A DNA stretch of 64,000 nt from RHLJ01 sp040222455 (GCA_040222455.1 JAVKDD010000033.1:124001-188000), one strand, 5' to 3'; shown: positions 1-8,244, counted from the stretch's first letter. The notes: generated from the letters alone by a model not told the origin. Numbers and translations are program-made.

Positions 1-2
1 CA

Positions 3-470
3 ATAGCTGCATATCGGCTAGCACATGAATTGGCTAATTCTGGTGTAGAGATAATTCCTCGAATGTTTACGGAACATGCCCATAGCATTACTGGTATAGA
101 TATTCACCCTAAAGCTACGATAGGAAGTTACTTTTGCATAGATCACGGAACTGGGATTGTAATTGGAGAAACCACAATAATTGGTAATCATGTTAAAATT
201 TACCAAGGAGTTACGTTGGGAGCATTAAGCGTAAAAAAGGAAGACGCAAAAACCAAACGTCATCCAACCATTGAAGATCATGTAGTAGTTTATTCTGGAG
301 CAACAATTCTTGGTGGGAAAACTGTGATTGGCAAAGGAAGTATCATTGGTGGAAATGTATGGGTTACTCAAAGTGTACCTGCCAACACCAAAGTACATTA
401 CACGAATAAAGTAATTATAGAAGGCGAAGAATCTATTGATACTAACCTTTTTAAAACTAGCGTATCATGA
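3..470 (+). CDS. cysE: Serine O-acetyltransferase, 5' end outside the window
   Basis: Transfers acetyl from acetyl-CoA to L-serine, giving O-acetylserine for cysteine synthesis in the cytosol. The frame is open from base 3, and the residues before the first possible start (AAYRLAHELANSG) already match the family, so the gene begins upstream of the window. The visible part is the left-handed beta-helix catalytic domain: TGIDIHP, the DHGTG motif with its catalytic Asp-His, GETTIIG and YQGVTLGALS. The stop overlaps the cysM start in an ATGA (467-470), so the two genes are translationally coupled and supply successive pathway steps. Family match is clear; only the truncation is unresolved. Confidence 0.95.
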   Translation: MAAYRLAHELANSGVEIIPRMFTEHAHSITGIDIHPKATIGSYFCIDHGTGIVIGETTIIGNHVKIYQGVTLGALSVKKEDAKTKRHPTIEDHVVVYSGATILGGKTVIGKGSIIGGNVWVTQSVPANTKVHYTNKVIIEGEESIDTNLFKTSVS

Positions 471-1348
471 CTTTAGAACAACTAATTGGAAACACTCCAC
501 TTGTAAAAATTAAGAATCTGAACCCAAATAAGTCCGTTACTATTTATGGGAAACTGGAAGGTCAAAATCCGGGAGGAAGTGTAAAAGATCGTGCAGCTCT
601 AAATATGATTAAAAGCGCACTTCAGAGAAAAGAAATTGCTGAAGGAGATAAATTAGTAGAAGCGACTAGTGGAAATACTGGGATTGCATTGGCTATGATT
701 GCCCAAGCATTTAATGTTCATATGACCTTGATCATGCCCGATGGAGCAACTCCTGAACGCATCAAAACTATGAAAGCCTACGGTGCTGAAGTGATCATTA
801 CTCCTTCTGAAAAAACGATTGAGTATTCTAGGCAGCTTGCGTATGAAATGTCGGCTTCGGGTGATTATCATTTATTGAATCAGTTTGCCAATCCAGATAA
901 CTATAAAATGCATTATAAAACCACTGGACCAGAAATCTGGAAAGATACCAAAGGGAAAGTCACACATTTTGTTTCAGCAATGGGAACCACCGGGACAATA
1001 ATGGGCGTATCTAGATATTTAAAAGAACAAAATCCTGATGTCCAAATTATTGGAACTCAACCTACCGATGGTTCTAGAATACCAGGGATTCGAAGATGGT
1101 CGCCTGAGTTTCTCCCTAAAATTTACGAACCTAGAAGAGTAGATCGAATTATTGATGTGAGTGCAGATGAAGCCACTTCTATGACGCGCCGACTCGCAAT
1201 AGAAGAAGGTATTTTTGCAGGAATGAGTAGTGGAGGGGCAATGACTGCCGCTCTAAAAATTGCCTCCGAAATTGAAGAGGGTGTGATTGTATCTATAATC
1301 TGCGATCGTGGAGACCGATATTTAAGTAGTGAGTTATTTGAGGTTTAA
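467..1348 (+). CDS. cysM: Cysteine synthase B (O-acetylserine sulfhydrylase)
   Basis: PLP-dependent beta-replacement enzyme converting O-acetylserine and sulfide (or thiosulfate) to cysteine. 293 aa, normal length for CysM. Visible motifs: the PLP lysine in GGSVKDRAA (K40), the substrate loop TSGNTG (67-72), the phosphate-binding GTTGT, and the IRRW segment that is typical of CysM rather than CysK. It starts inside the cysE stop codon and acts directly on the CysE product. No further gene follows on this strand for over 350 bases, so this is probably the end of the unit. Confidence 0.94.
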   Translation: MTLEQLIGNTPLVKIKNLNPNKSVTIYGKLEGQNPGGSVKDRAALNMIKSALQRKEIAEGDKLVEATSGNTGIALAMIAQAFNVHMTLIMPDGATPERIKTMKAYGAEVIITPSEKTIEYSRQLAYEMSASGDYHLLNQFANPDNYKMHYKTTGPEIWKDTKGKVTHFVSAMGTTGTIMGVSRYLKEQNPDVQIIGTQPTDGSRIPGIRRWSPEFLPKIYEPRRVDRIIDVSADEATSMTRRLAIEEGIFAGMSSGGAMTAALKIASEIEEGVIVSIICDRGDRYLSSELFEV

Positions 1349-1418
1349 GTGATTTTTAGCGTAAGTGTATCTTAATATTTCTAAGGGTCCAGAAGCAGAA
1401 GTACCGTTCCTTTGTTAT

Positions 1419-1442
1419 GTACTTTTGAACCGTCAAAAGTAC
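1419..1442. repeat. Perfect 10-bp hairpin with 4-base loop
   Basis: GTACTTTTGA (1419-1428) and TCAAAAGTAC (1433-1442) are exact reverse complements around the loop ACCG. There is no T-run, so it is not a standard terminator. It lies about 70 bases after the cysM stop. Confidence 0.75.
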
Positions 1443-1451
1443 TAAAAGCTC

Positions 1452-1614
1452 TCGACTATGAATTATAGGTGGGTTCACGATGCCTTCGCTGAACAAATCC
1501 AATGGTCTTCGTTTTTGTTGAATCACTTTAATACTCGAGCCGGTGTGGATTTCTTCATCCTTTGGATACGCTCTATTATCATTTCACTTTTTCCACCTAT
1601 AATTCTAAGGTCGA
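1452..1614. repeat. Long-range inverted repeat flanking about 120 bases
   Basis: GAATTATAGGTGG (1460-1472) is the exact reverse complement of CCACCTATAATTC (1593-1605). The match continues outward with small indels (TCGACTAT at 1452-1459 against the complement of CTAAGGTCGA at 1605-1614). This gives roughly 20-bp terminal inverted repeats around about 120 bases of non-coding sequence, a MITE-like geometry. No target-site duplication was recognised. Confidence 0.55.
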
Positions 1615-1680
1615 ATACAATTTCCTTTTTAAAGTGAAATTTAATCGAAGCATAGCTTGCACAATTACATTGATTATTTT

Positions 1681-1697
1681 ACTTTGTATTAAAAAGT
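1681..1697. promoter_or_regulatory. Putative operator for the winged-helix regulator (site 1)
   Basis: ACTTTGTA-T-TAAAAAGT, an 8+1+8 palindrome with one mismatch, ending 7 bases before the start codon at 1705. The same palindrome in perfect form occurs upstream of creD. The regulator encoded at 2317 is the obvious candidate ligand. This is inferred from the shared motif and position. Confidence 0.5.
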
Positions 1698-1704
1698 ACT
1701 TTTC

Positions 1705-2310
1705 ATGAAAGAACACCAAGATTACATTAATGACATTGCAGAGATTCGCTCGATGATGGAGCGTTCTTCTAAATTTTTATCCCTTTCTGGCTGGGCGGGA
1801 ATACTTGCTGGTATCTATGCACTTGTAGGTGCCTGGATCGCTTATTCGGTATTTGAATTTATACCCAATGAAATTTTCTATTCACATGGGCAATTACATC
1901 AAGTTGTTCTTTTAGCAGTTGGTATATTTGTTCTCGCACTTCTTACTGCCATTTTATTTTCAAAAAGAAAGGCTAACAGCAAAGGGGAATCGATTTGGAA
2001 TGCTACTTCGAAACGACTTTTAGTAAATATGTCGGTTCCCGCTTTAACAGGCGGTTTCTTAGTATTGATTTTAGCTTCAAATGAGATGATTGGTCTGGCA
2101 GCCCCATTTCTATTAATTTTTTATGGACTCTCTTTATTTGTTGCTGGTAACTATACTATCAAAGAAGTGAAGGTTTTGGGTATATTTCAATTGTTTTTAG
2201 GGTTAATTAATATATTTTTTATTGAATATGGTCTTTTCTTTTGGGCTATAGGATTTGGAGTATTACATATTTTTTATGGTATATATATGCATTTTAGTTA
2301 CGAACGGTGA
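1705..2310 (+). CDS. Conserved multi-pass membrane protein of unknown function
   Basis: 201 aa. After a charged N-terminus (EIRSMMERSS) there are about six hydrophobic segments: near 29-51, 67-90, 110-125, 128-147, 155-172 and 175-195. No catalytic motif is visible. Similar proteins, as I recall them, sit next to small winged-helix regulators in Bacteroidota. Here the regulator starts 6 bases after this stop, with CreD following. The palindrome just before the start codon suggests this gene is controlled by that regulator. Function unknown. Confidence 0.8.
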   Translation: MKEHQDYINDIAEIRSMMERSSKFLSLSGWAGILAGIYALVGAWIAYSVFEFIPNEIFYSHGQLHQVVLLAVGIFVLALLTAILFSKRKANSKGESIWNATSKRLLVNMSVPALTGGFLVLILASNEMIGLAAPFLLIFYGLSLFVAGNYTIKEVKVLGIFQLFLGLINIFFIEYGLFFWAIGFGVLHIFYGIYMHFSYER

Positions 2311-2316
2311 TTAGCA

Positions 2317-2616
2317 GTGAATATCTCGTTTGATGATTTACATAAAGCATTTGAAAGTAGAGTAAGGTTGGGGATTATGTCGGCTCTATCTGTTAACGAT
2401 CAACTCGATTTTAATGCACTGAAAGATTTTCTGAATGTGACGGATGGAAATCTTGCAAGTCATATTAAATCGTTAGAGAAAGAAGGATTCATTGGAGTGA
2501 AAAAGTCTTTTATTGATAATAAACCCAATACTAAATATTCGATGACTCTTGCGGGAAAAAGAGCTTTTGATAATCACTTAAAAGCTTTGGAAAATATCAT
2601 AAACTCTCAGAAATAG
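2317..2616 (+). CDS. Small winged-helix transcriptional regulator (HTH_27 type)
   Basis: 99 aa, one domain. The pattern ESRVRLGIMSAL, then LDFNALKDFL, then TDGNLASHIKSLEKEGFI and KPNTKYSMTLAGKRAF matches the MarR/ArsR-like winged-helix family PF13601, which binds DNA as a dimer. It starts at GTG, 6 bases after the preceding membrane-protein stop, so it is probably co-transcribed. The matching palindromes at 1681-1697 and 2663-2679 flank this two-gene unit and are likely its binding sites, giving autoregulation and control of creD. No ligand-binding domain is present, so the signal is unknown. Confidence 0.88.
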   Translation: MNISFDDLHKAFESRVRLGIMSALSVNDQLDFNALKDFLNVTDGNLASHIKSLEKEGFIGVKKSFIDNKPNTKYSMTLAGKRAFDNHLKALENIINSQK

Positions 2617-2662
2617 TATAAAGTAGATATTCATGGAACTTTAAAAATTTTTTTGACTATAC

Positions 2663-2679
2663 ACTTTGTAATACAAAGT
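2663..2679. promoter_or_regulatory. Putative operator upstream of creD (site 2)
   Basis: ACTTTGTA-A-TACAAAGT is a perfect 8+1+8 palindrome 22 bases before the creD start. It shares its left half exactly with the site at 1681-1697. A TTGAC lies just upstream (2654-2658), so the palindrome falls where promoter and transcription start would be expected, consistent with repression. Confidence 0.6.
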
Positions 2680-2701
2680 ACTCTTAATTTAAGATAAAAA
2701 T

Positions 2702-4069
2702 ATGAAATCAACATCAGAACAATCAATTATAGAAAATGCTGCTCAGGCCATCCGGAGATCTGTAACTATCAAACTTTTCTCAATCTTCATATTGATGCTC
2801 CTACTTCTCATTCCCATGAGTTTTGTACGGTCTCTCATCGACGAAAGAGATGCAATGCGTGAATCTGCAATAAATGAAGTAACCGACAAGTGGGCAAAAG
2901 AACAACATATTTATGGTCCTGTGCTTACTATACCATTTATTAAACAAGTGCTAAGTGAAGGAGAAGTAAAAGAAGTTCGTACCGAAGCTCACATATTACC
3001 TTCTAAAATCTCAGTTAATGGCACCGTTGAGCCTCAATCACTACATAGAGGAATTTATGAAGTAGTGGTATATGATTCCGAGCTCTCATTTGAAGGTAAT
3101 TTTAATGATCTCTCAAGATATCTAGCAGAGTTAAAAGGTTATGAAGTGAATTGGGAAGAAGCCTTCCTTACCATAAATATTTCTGATTTACGAGGGATAA
3201 AAGAAAAAGTAGTTGTGAATTGGAATGGAAAAGATAAAACTGTAGATCCAGGCTCGAATATATCACCACTTATTAAATCTGGTATTACCATTCATAACAT
3301 TTTTGATCAGAAACCAACTGATGAATCCTTCGACTTTTCATTTGATCTTCAACTTCAAGGGAGTCAGTATATGGGTTTTGTGCCATTAGGTAGAGAAACA
3401 AATATAAAACTTAGCTCAAAGTGGCCAGACCCTAGTTTTACGGGTTCTTTCTTACCAGATGAACGTACGGTAACTGAAAATGGATTTAGTGCAGATTATA
3501 CCATTCTGGAATTAAATAGAAATTATCCTCAGTTCTGGATTGGGACCAGAAATATAGAAAATGTTCAAAAAAGCTCATTTGGAGTAGATTTACTTTTACC
3601 AATGAACGATTACCAAAAAGCAATGCGCTCAGCTAAATATGCTTTATTGGCGATATCCTTAACGTTCTTAACCTTCTTTTTGATTGAAATTTTTAACAAA
3701 AGAGAAGTTCACCCTTTCCAATATATTTTGATTGGTTTAGCCCTAGTTTTGTTTTACACGTTATTGGTATCCATTTCTGAATACACAAATTTCAATATTG
3801 CATATTTCATATCCAGTATTTCAATTATATCAATAATAGGACTTTATGCGAAATCAATACTCAAAGACATTAGGCAAACCATCTTTTTAATATTGATACT
3901 CTGTGCAACCTATACTTTTGTGTATATCACGCTACAGATACAAGAATATGCATTACTAATTGGAAGTATTGGTCTGACCTCAATCTTAGCATTTACCATG
4001 TTTATTACTCGAAATATTAACTGGTATAATCTTAAAACAGGAACAGAACCAGACCCACTTACGGTCTAA
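2702..4069 (+). CDS. creD: CreD-family inner membrane protein
   Basis: 455 aa, the usual length for CreD (DUF4500-like cell-envelope protein linked to beta-lactam and colicin tolerance in Proteobacteria; biochemical role unknown). One N-terminal TM segment (about 24-42) precedes a large extracytoplasmic domain that includes the family signature YGPVLTIPF. Five to six TM segments follow (about 315-440). Unlike E. coli creABCD there is no CreBC two-component system here; control probably comes from the winged-helix protein just upstream through the palindrome at 2663-2679. A weak terminator follows. Confidence 0.92.
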   Translation: MKSTSEQSIIENAAQAIRRSVTIKLFSIFILMLLLLIPMSFVRSLIDERDAMRESAINEVTDKWAKEQHIYGPVLTIPFIKQVLSEGEVKEVRTEAHILPSKISVNGTVEPQSLHRGIYEVVVYDSELSFEGNFNDLSRYLAELKGYEVNWEEAFLTINISDLRGIKEKVVVNWNGKDKTVDPGSNISPLIKSGITIHNIFDQKPTDESFDFSFDLQLQGSQYMGFVPLGRETNIKLSSKWPDPSFTGSFLPDERTVTENGFSADYTILELNRNYPQFWIGTRNIENVQKSSFGVDLLLPMNDYQKAMRSAKYALLAISLTFLTFFLIEIFNKREVHPFQYILIGLALVLFYTLLVSISEYTNFNIAYFISSISIISIIGLYAKSILKDIRQTIFLILILCATYTFVYITLQIQEYALLIGSIGLTSILAFTMFITRNINWYNLKTGTEPDPLTV

Positions 4070-4077
4070 CAAAATAG

Positions 4078-4105
4078 GCGGGTGCATTCACTCGCATGAT
4101 TTTTT
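4078..4105 (+). terminator. Candidate rho-independent terminator after creD
   Basis: GCGGGTG (4078-4084) pairs with CACTCGC (4089-4095), with one G-U pair and a CATT loop, followed by a T-run at 4100-4105. The stem is short and the T-run is offset by four bases, so it may be weak. Confidence 0.45.
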
Positions 4106-4132
4106 ACACAATTTATACTTAAAACCAGACTC

Positions 4133-4681
4133 ATGAATACTCAAGTGAAATTTTCAACTCATTTCATTCGAATTGGAATAGGAACCGTCCTCATCTTACT
4201 AATACCTCTTATTGCAATGCAATTTAGTGATGAAGTTAATTGGGATCTGATTGATTTTATAGTCGCCGGAATTCTTCTTTCCGGAGCAGGATCTGGCTTT
4301 ATTCTTTTAAGCAAAGTATCCGATCAGATCATGTACCGAATCGCTTTAGGAATAGCACTAGTTTCTGCACTGCTATTAGTAAGGGTAAATGGTGCTGTAG
4401 GTTTGATTGGATCAGAAAACAATGACTTCAATATGCTTTATTTTGGTGTAGTTTTCATTCTGATTGTTGGGGCTTTTATTTCACGCTTTCGCTCAAAGGG
4501 AATGTCTACTGCTTTGTTTGCAACAGCTGTTGCTCAAACTTCGACAGTTTTTATTGCCATATTTACTGGGCAACATCATAGTTCAGGAAGTTCTGTGATG
4601 GAAGTCATCTTAGTGAATCTATTATTTATCACCCTTTTCTCAATTTCTAGCGGATTATTTTGGTGTGTTGATGTAGAATAA
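4133..4681 (+). CDS. Conserved membrane protein of unknown function
   Basis: 182 aa with about five to six TM segments: near 12-30, 40-60, 68-86, 98-115, 124-142 and 155-175. A short HHSSGSS loop lies between the last two. No enzymatic motif is recognised. Proteins of this look are common in marine Bacteroidota next to envelope genes. It follows creD after 63 bases that hold the candidate terminator, so membership of the creD unit is uncertain. Confidence 0.75.
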   Translation: MNTQVKFSTHFIRIGIGTVLILLIPLIAMQFSDEVNWDLIDFIVAGILLSGAGSGFILLSKVSDQIMYRIALGIALVSALLLVRVNGAVGLIGSENNDFNMLYFGVVFILIVGAFISRFRSKGMSTALFATAVAQTSTVFIAIFTGQHHSSGSSVMEVILVNLLFITLFSISSGLFWCVDVE

Positions 4682-4781
4682 TTAAATGAAAAAATTATGG
4701 TTTAAATTCTTACTCCCAACTAACTGAATATCCTTGTAAATTCATTTGAAATGAATCAGACAAAAGATCAGGTATACACAA

Positions 4782-5504
4782 ATGGGTAGAATTTTCGAAG
4801 TACGAAAAGCAGCTAAGTTTGCACGCTGGGATAGGATGGCAAAACAATTTTCTCGTATAGGTAAGGAAATTGTAATTGCAGTAAAACAAGGCGGTGATGA
4901 CCCCGACACCAATCCAGCTCTACGCCGGGCTATCCAAAATGGTCGTGGCGTTAATATGCCTAAAGATCTTATTGAGCGTGCGATTAAGCGTTCGATGGGA
5001 AAAGATTCGACCGATTATGATGAAGTGTTATTTGAGGGATATGCTCCTCATGGAGTTGCCGTATTAGTTGAAACTGCTACCGACAATAATACGCGTACAG
5101 TTGGTAATGTTCGACCAATCTTTACAAAAAATGGCGGGAACCTTGGAAACTCAGGGAGTGTAGCCTTTCAGTTTACTCAAGTGGGTTCTTTTAAAATAAA
5201 ACCCGGTGATTTAGACGAAGAAGAATTAGAACTCGAATTAATCGATTATGGCCTTACCGAAATGGGTGAATCTGAAAACGATGAGGGTGAACGGATTTTA
5301 GTTATACGGTGTGAATTCACTGAGTTCGGAAAAATGCAGCATGCTTTGGAAGAAAAAGGAATAGAGCCATTAAGTGCCGAAACAGATTGGATTCCTCAGT
5401 CTACGGTATCTTTGGGAGAAGAAGAATCGGAAGAAGTATTAAGTTTGATCGATAAATTAGAACAAGACGAAGACGTGCAACGTGTTTTCCATAACTTGGT
5501 ATAA
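4782..5504 (+). CDS. YebC/PmpR-family regulator
   Basis: 240 aa, full length for the family. Three-domain protein beginning MGRIFEVRKAAKFARWDRMAKQ, with the conserved RRAIQNGRGVNMPKD(L)IERAIKR and EGYAPHGVAVLVETATDN segments and the acidic C-terminal half. Family members have been described as DNA-binding transcription regulators and, more recently, as ribosome-associated factors that help translate difficult proline-rich stretches; the sequence does not tell these apart. The lysine-rich N-terminus is somewhat divergent from the usual GHSKW start. The next gene follows after 6 bases, suggesting co-transcription. Confidence 0.93.
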   Translation: MGRIFEVRKAAKFARWDRMAKQFSRIGKEIVIAVKQGGDDPDTNPALRRAIQNGRGVNMPKDLIERAIKRSMGKDSTDYDEVLFEGYAPHGVAVLVETATDNNTRTVGNVRPIFTKNGGNLGNSGSVAFQFTQVGSFKIKPGDLDEEELELELIDYGLTEMGESENDEGERILVIRCEFTEFGKMQHALEEKGIEPLSAETDWIPQSTVSLGEEESEEVLSLIDKLEQDEDVQRVFHNLV

Positions 5505-5510
5505 TTTAAC

Positions 5511-5897
5511 ATGGATAAAGCAAAAATTATTGGAAGTGCCCCCATCCTGTTAGTAAAAGATGTTGAAAAATCTGCTAATTACTATCGGGATAAAATTGGT
5601 TTTACTTATGATAGATTTTGGGGAGAACCACCGGGATTTTGTATCCTTCATCGAGGACAATTCAGCTTAATGCTTAGTCGTGTTGATGATGTTAGACATA
5701 TAGTACCTCACTATAAAATCGTTCACCAAATGTGGAATGTCTATTTTTGGGTTGATGATGCTAAAAAAATATACGACGAGTTTATGGAATCTGGGGCCAT
5801 CATTGATTACCATCTCACAAAAAAAGAGTATGGTTGTCTAGAATTTGGGATTCAAGATCTAGACGGCTATGATATTGCTTTTGGACAGGAGCTGTAG
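5511..5897 (+). CDS. VOC-superfamily (glyoxalase/bleomycin-resistance-like) protein
   Basis: 128 aa, one pair of beta-alpha-beta-beta-beta units typical of vicinal-oxygen-chelate proteins. It begins with APILLVKDVEKSANYYRDKIGF and ends with an EFGIQDLDGYDIAFGQ strand that carries the usual C-terminal metal-ligand Glu region. No specific substrate can be assigned; such single-domain proteins include antibiotic-binding, dioxygenase-like and glyoxalase-like members. It follows yebC by 6 bases. Its stop lies only 4 bases from the stop of the convergent peptidase gene. Confidence 0.85.
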   Translation: MDKAKIIGSAPILLVKDVEKSANYYRDKIGFTYDRFWGEPPGFCILHRGQFSLMLSRVDDVRHIVPHYKIVHQMWNVYFWVDDAKKIYDEFMESGAIIDYHLTKKEYGCLEFGIQDLDGYDIAFGQEL

Positions 5898-5901
5898 CAA
5901 T

Positions 5902-7548
5902 TTAGTTACCCAGAATATTTATTTTTCCAACATAAAAATCGGGGTCAATTATTAGTTCTTTACCAAATGACTCCATTCCTTGCCACACTGTTGTTGGTCT
6001 AATTCGGGTTTCGTTCCCATCTATAAAAACATCTACTGGCATGTCAAAATCAGAAACTACACTTCCCCATCGGTAGTAAAGAAGTCCTTCTTTAAACGAA
6101 TACTCGAGAATAGGAATTCTGATATCTCTTAAATATTGATCAAAAACAGGGGTTAAATCAATACCCAATGCTTCACTTAAATAGTTCTCAATTTGTATTG
6201 TTGAAACCGTTTGATGATAAAAGTCTTTGTTTAATCCACGGAGTGTTGCTCGCCAAAGTTCATCATTATTATAAATTTGGCGAATCATATGAAGCATATT
6301 TGCTCCCTTATAATACATATCTCCTGAGCCTTCCTTATGTACCCCATACGTACCAATAATGGGAATATCATTAGAAATCCGAAGCCTAACTCCTTTTTGA
6401 TATTCGCTCGCTGCTTTTTCTCCAAAGTGATATTCCAGAAAAAGATATTCAGAATAATGGGTAAAACTTTCATGAATCCACATATCTGCGATATCGGCGT
6501 AAGTGATATTATTTGCAAACCATTCATGACCAGTTTCATGAACAATAATAAAATCAAATTTTAATCCCCAGCCAGAGGCACTTAAATCGGTTCCCAGATA
6601 TCCATTTTCATAGCGGTTTCCGTAAGTGACCGAACTTTGATGCTCCATTCCCAGATAAGGCGCTTCAACTAGTTTGTAACTGTCCTCATAAAACGGATAA
6701 GGACCAAACCAATATTCTAAAGCTTTTATAGTTCTTGGAGCATCGGCGAACTGAGCTATTGCTTTTTCTTTATTATAAGAAAGCACCCAATAATCCATAT
6801 CAAGTGGGCCAACTTCTCCATCGAATGTTTCTTTAAAATTCACATAATCGCCTATATTTATATTTACTCCGTAGCTGTTAATCGGATTAGAGACAAACCA
6901 ATTCCAGGTTTTGGTACCATCGTTATGCTCTTCCACTTTTCGTAATCTTCCATTTGAAACATTTTTTAAATCTTCTGGAATTGTAACACTGATAAGCATG
7001 CTATCAACTTCATCGTAAGGATGATCTTTATTCGGCCACCAAATACTAGCCCCTATTTTTTGGTTTGCATTCGCGATAAATGGATTACCGTTTTCGTCTC
7101 TTGTCCAGGTTAGTCCCCCATCCCAAGGTGGTCGAGCAGCAATTAATGGCTTTCCATCAAATTGAACCACTAACTCGTTGACTTCTCCAATTATCTGTTC
7201 CTTTTTCAAAGTGATGAAATAAGCATGTCCATCTCGTTCAAATTCTAGGCTGATTCCATTTTGTTCAACGCTCTCAATAAACATTGGCTCTTGTAGATCA
7301 ATTTGCATGATGTTTGTTGTATTAGAATCTACTTGGTATTGAATGGTATTTGTTCCAGAAATGGTACTGTCTTCCAAATCGACCGCAACATCCAAGTGGT
7401 AGTAAGTCAAATCCCACCATGCACGCTCCGGAGTTATCGAACCGCGGAGTGTATCTTGTCTGGTGAATTCTCTGACCTCTTGAAAGAATTGGGCGTTTGT
7501 TAATGAGGGAAAAGTTAAAAGTGAAAAGAGTAGAAGTATATTTTTCAT
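5902..7548 (-). CDS. Secreted M1-family metallopeptidase
   Basis: 548 aa. Signal peptide at 1-20 (cleaved after TNAQ), then the M1 N-terminal beta domain, the exopeptidase motif as GMEHQ (300-304), and zinc ligands HETGH (337-341) with E360 (HExxH-X18-E). A Tyr near 415 in DMYYKGA is the likely transition-state residue. The HEAT-like C-terminal domain of long M1 enzymes is absent, as in many Bacteroidota periplasmic members. It probably trims peptides in the periplasm or at the cell surface. Its first ~55 codons are duplicated in the chimeric gene at 8245-8784. A remnant of a DUF420 gene lies just upstream on the same strand. Confidence 0.93.
   Translation of the reverse strand: MKNILLLFSLLTFPSLTNAQFFQEVREFTRQDTLRGSITPERAWWDLTYYHLDVAVDLEDSTISGTNTIQYQVDSNTTNIMQIDLQEPMFIESVEQNGISLEFERDGHAYFITLKKEQIIGEVNELVVQFDGKPLIAARPPWDGGLTWTRDENGNPFIANANQKIGASIWWPNKDHPYDEVDSMLISVTIPEDLKNVSNGRLRKVEEHNDGTKTWNWFVSNPINSYGVNINIGDYVNFKETFDGEVGPLDMDYWVLSYNKEKAIAQFADAPRTIKALEYWFGPYPFYEDSYKLVEAPYLGMEHQSSVTYGNRYENGYLGTDLSASGWGLKFDFIIVHETGHEWFANNITYADIADMWIHESFTHYSEYLFLEYHFGEKAASEYQKGVRLRISNDIPIIGTYGVHKEGSGDMYYKGANMLHMIRQIYNNDELWRATLRGLNKDFYHQTVSTIQIENYLSEALGIDLTPVFDQYLRDIRIPILEYSFKEGLLYYRWGSVVSDFDMPVDVFIDGNETRIRPTTVWQGMESFGKELIIDPDFYVGKINILGN
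7404..7470. repeat. 67-bp perfect direct repeat, copy 1 (inside M1 peptidase)
   Basis: Identical over all 67 bases to 8637-8703. It encodes the region around FTRQDTLRGSITPERAWWDLT of the peptidase N-terminus. Weaker similarity continues on both sides. This marks the donor segment of the chimeric gene. Confidence 0.92.
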
Positions 7549-7589
7549 ATTTAAAAATTACGTCAAACATCCATCAAAAACATAACCCA

Positions 7590-7650
7590 ATCACCCAAAA
7601 GTCTTCAACAAAATGAAGGCTAAAATACTGTAAATGAAACTTATTACTCA
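7590..7650 (-). pseudogene. Remnant of a DUF420 gene 3' end
   Basis: The minus strand here reads ...SILAFILLKTFG followed by TGA, matching the C-terminus of the two DUF420 genes in this window (GVLVFILLKVFG-stop at 8245; VLVFILLNSFG-stop at 13425). At DNA level about 38 bases next to the stop align with 8247-8285 at roughly three quarters identity. An in-frame stop lies about 18 codons upstream and no start exists, so it is a fossil. It is more diverged than the other two copies, hence older. Confidence 0.6.
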
Positions 7651-7734
7651 AAAGAAATCAAACTATACCAACTCTAATTTATTGTATGTGTAGAACTTTA
7701 AATTTAAAGGTGAAATTCACTTAATATTCTTGAT

Positions 7735-8193
7735 TTACTCTAAACAATTTTGGACTTGAGTTTCGCCAATAAGTTTAGGGTTTACGTACATATTAAAATT
7801 TGAAACATTGGACAAAGTATCATTACTTAAATTTCCCCAAACGAAAAACCTTGCCCCAACCCCCCCTTTAGGATTAGTTCGATAATTGATATTTATAATA
7901 CATTCAGCTTTTTCCCAAGTTATTTCTTCATATTTATACCCTGTTATAGCATTTTGGTATTTGAAAATTGTATCTGAATCTCCATTAACTGTAATGTTAG
8001 AATCGCCCTTATATAAGAAATTCAAATATAGTATTTTCCAATCACCATAAGTCCCACTTGCTTCAGCATTGTGTCGATTACCATTACTTGGATTCCCTTC
8101 ATAAGGAAACGTTAAGGTATAATTCTCTCCACTCTGAGCATTAGCATTAGTTGAGATCATAAATAAAAGAATAGGTAAGAATAGATATTTCAT
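7735..8193 (-). CDS. Secreted protein of unknown function
   Basis: 152 aa. Signal peptide at 1-19 (MKYLFLPILL... cleaved after ANAQ). The mature part has alternating hydrophobic and polar stretches that look like a small beta-sandwich. It contains two cysteines (KAECIININY and the C-terminal VQNCLE) that could form a disulfide. I recognise no family. It lies inside the rearranged region, between the chimera and the DUF420 remnant, with 51 bases to the chimera stop. The chimera could be co-transcribed with it. Confidence 0.6.
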   Translation of the reverse strand: MKYLFLPILLFMISTNANAQSGENYTLTFPYEGNPSNGNRHNAEASGTYGDWKILYLNFLYKGDSNITVNGDSDTIFKYQNAITGYKYEEITWEKAECIININYRTNPKGGVGARFFVWGNLSNDTLSNVSNFNMYVNPKLIGETQVQNCLE

Positions 8194-8244
8194 TTGTTAA
8201 ATTTTAATTGAACTAAAAATTTCAATAAACCAATTCTGCCTTTA

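Larger units (their letters stand above)
1349..1704. other. Non-coding stretch with inverted repeats
   Basis: No convincing gene on either strand. It contains a perfect 10-bp hairpin (1419-1442), a longer-range inverted repeat (1452-1472 with 1593-1614), and near its right end the putative operator of the downstream gene. The combination resembles an interspersed repeat element or decayed insertion more than a leader or terminator, but I cannot show other copies from this window. Confidence 0.5.

Noticed and set aside
6285..6557. Small minus-strand frame inside the M1 peptidase
   Set aside because: It overlaps the catalytic HExxH region of a well-supported gene in another frame, with no family match.
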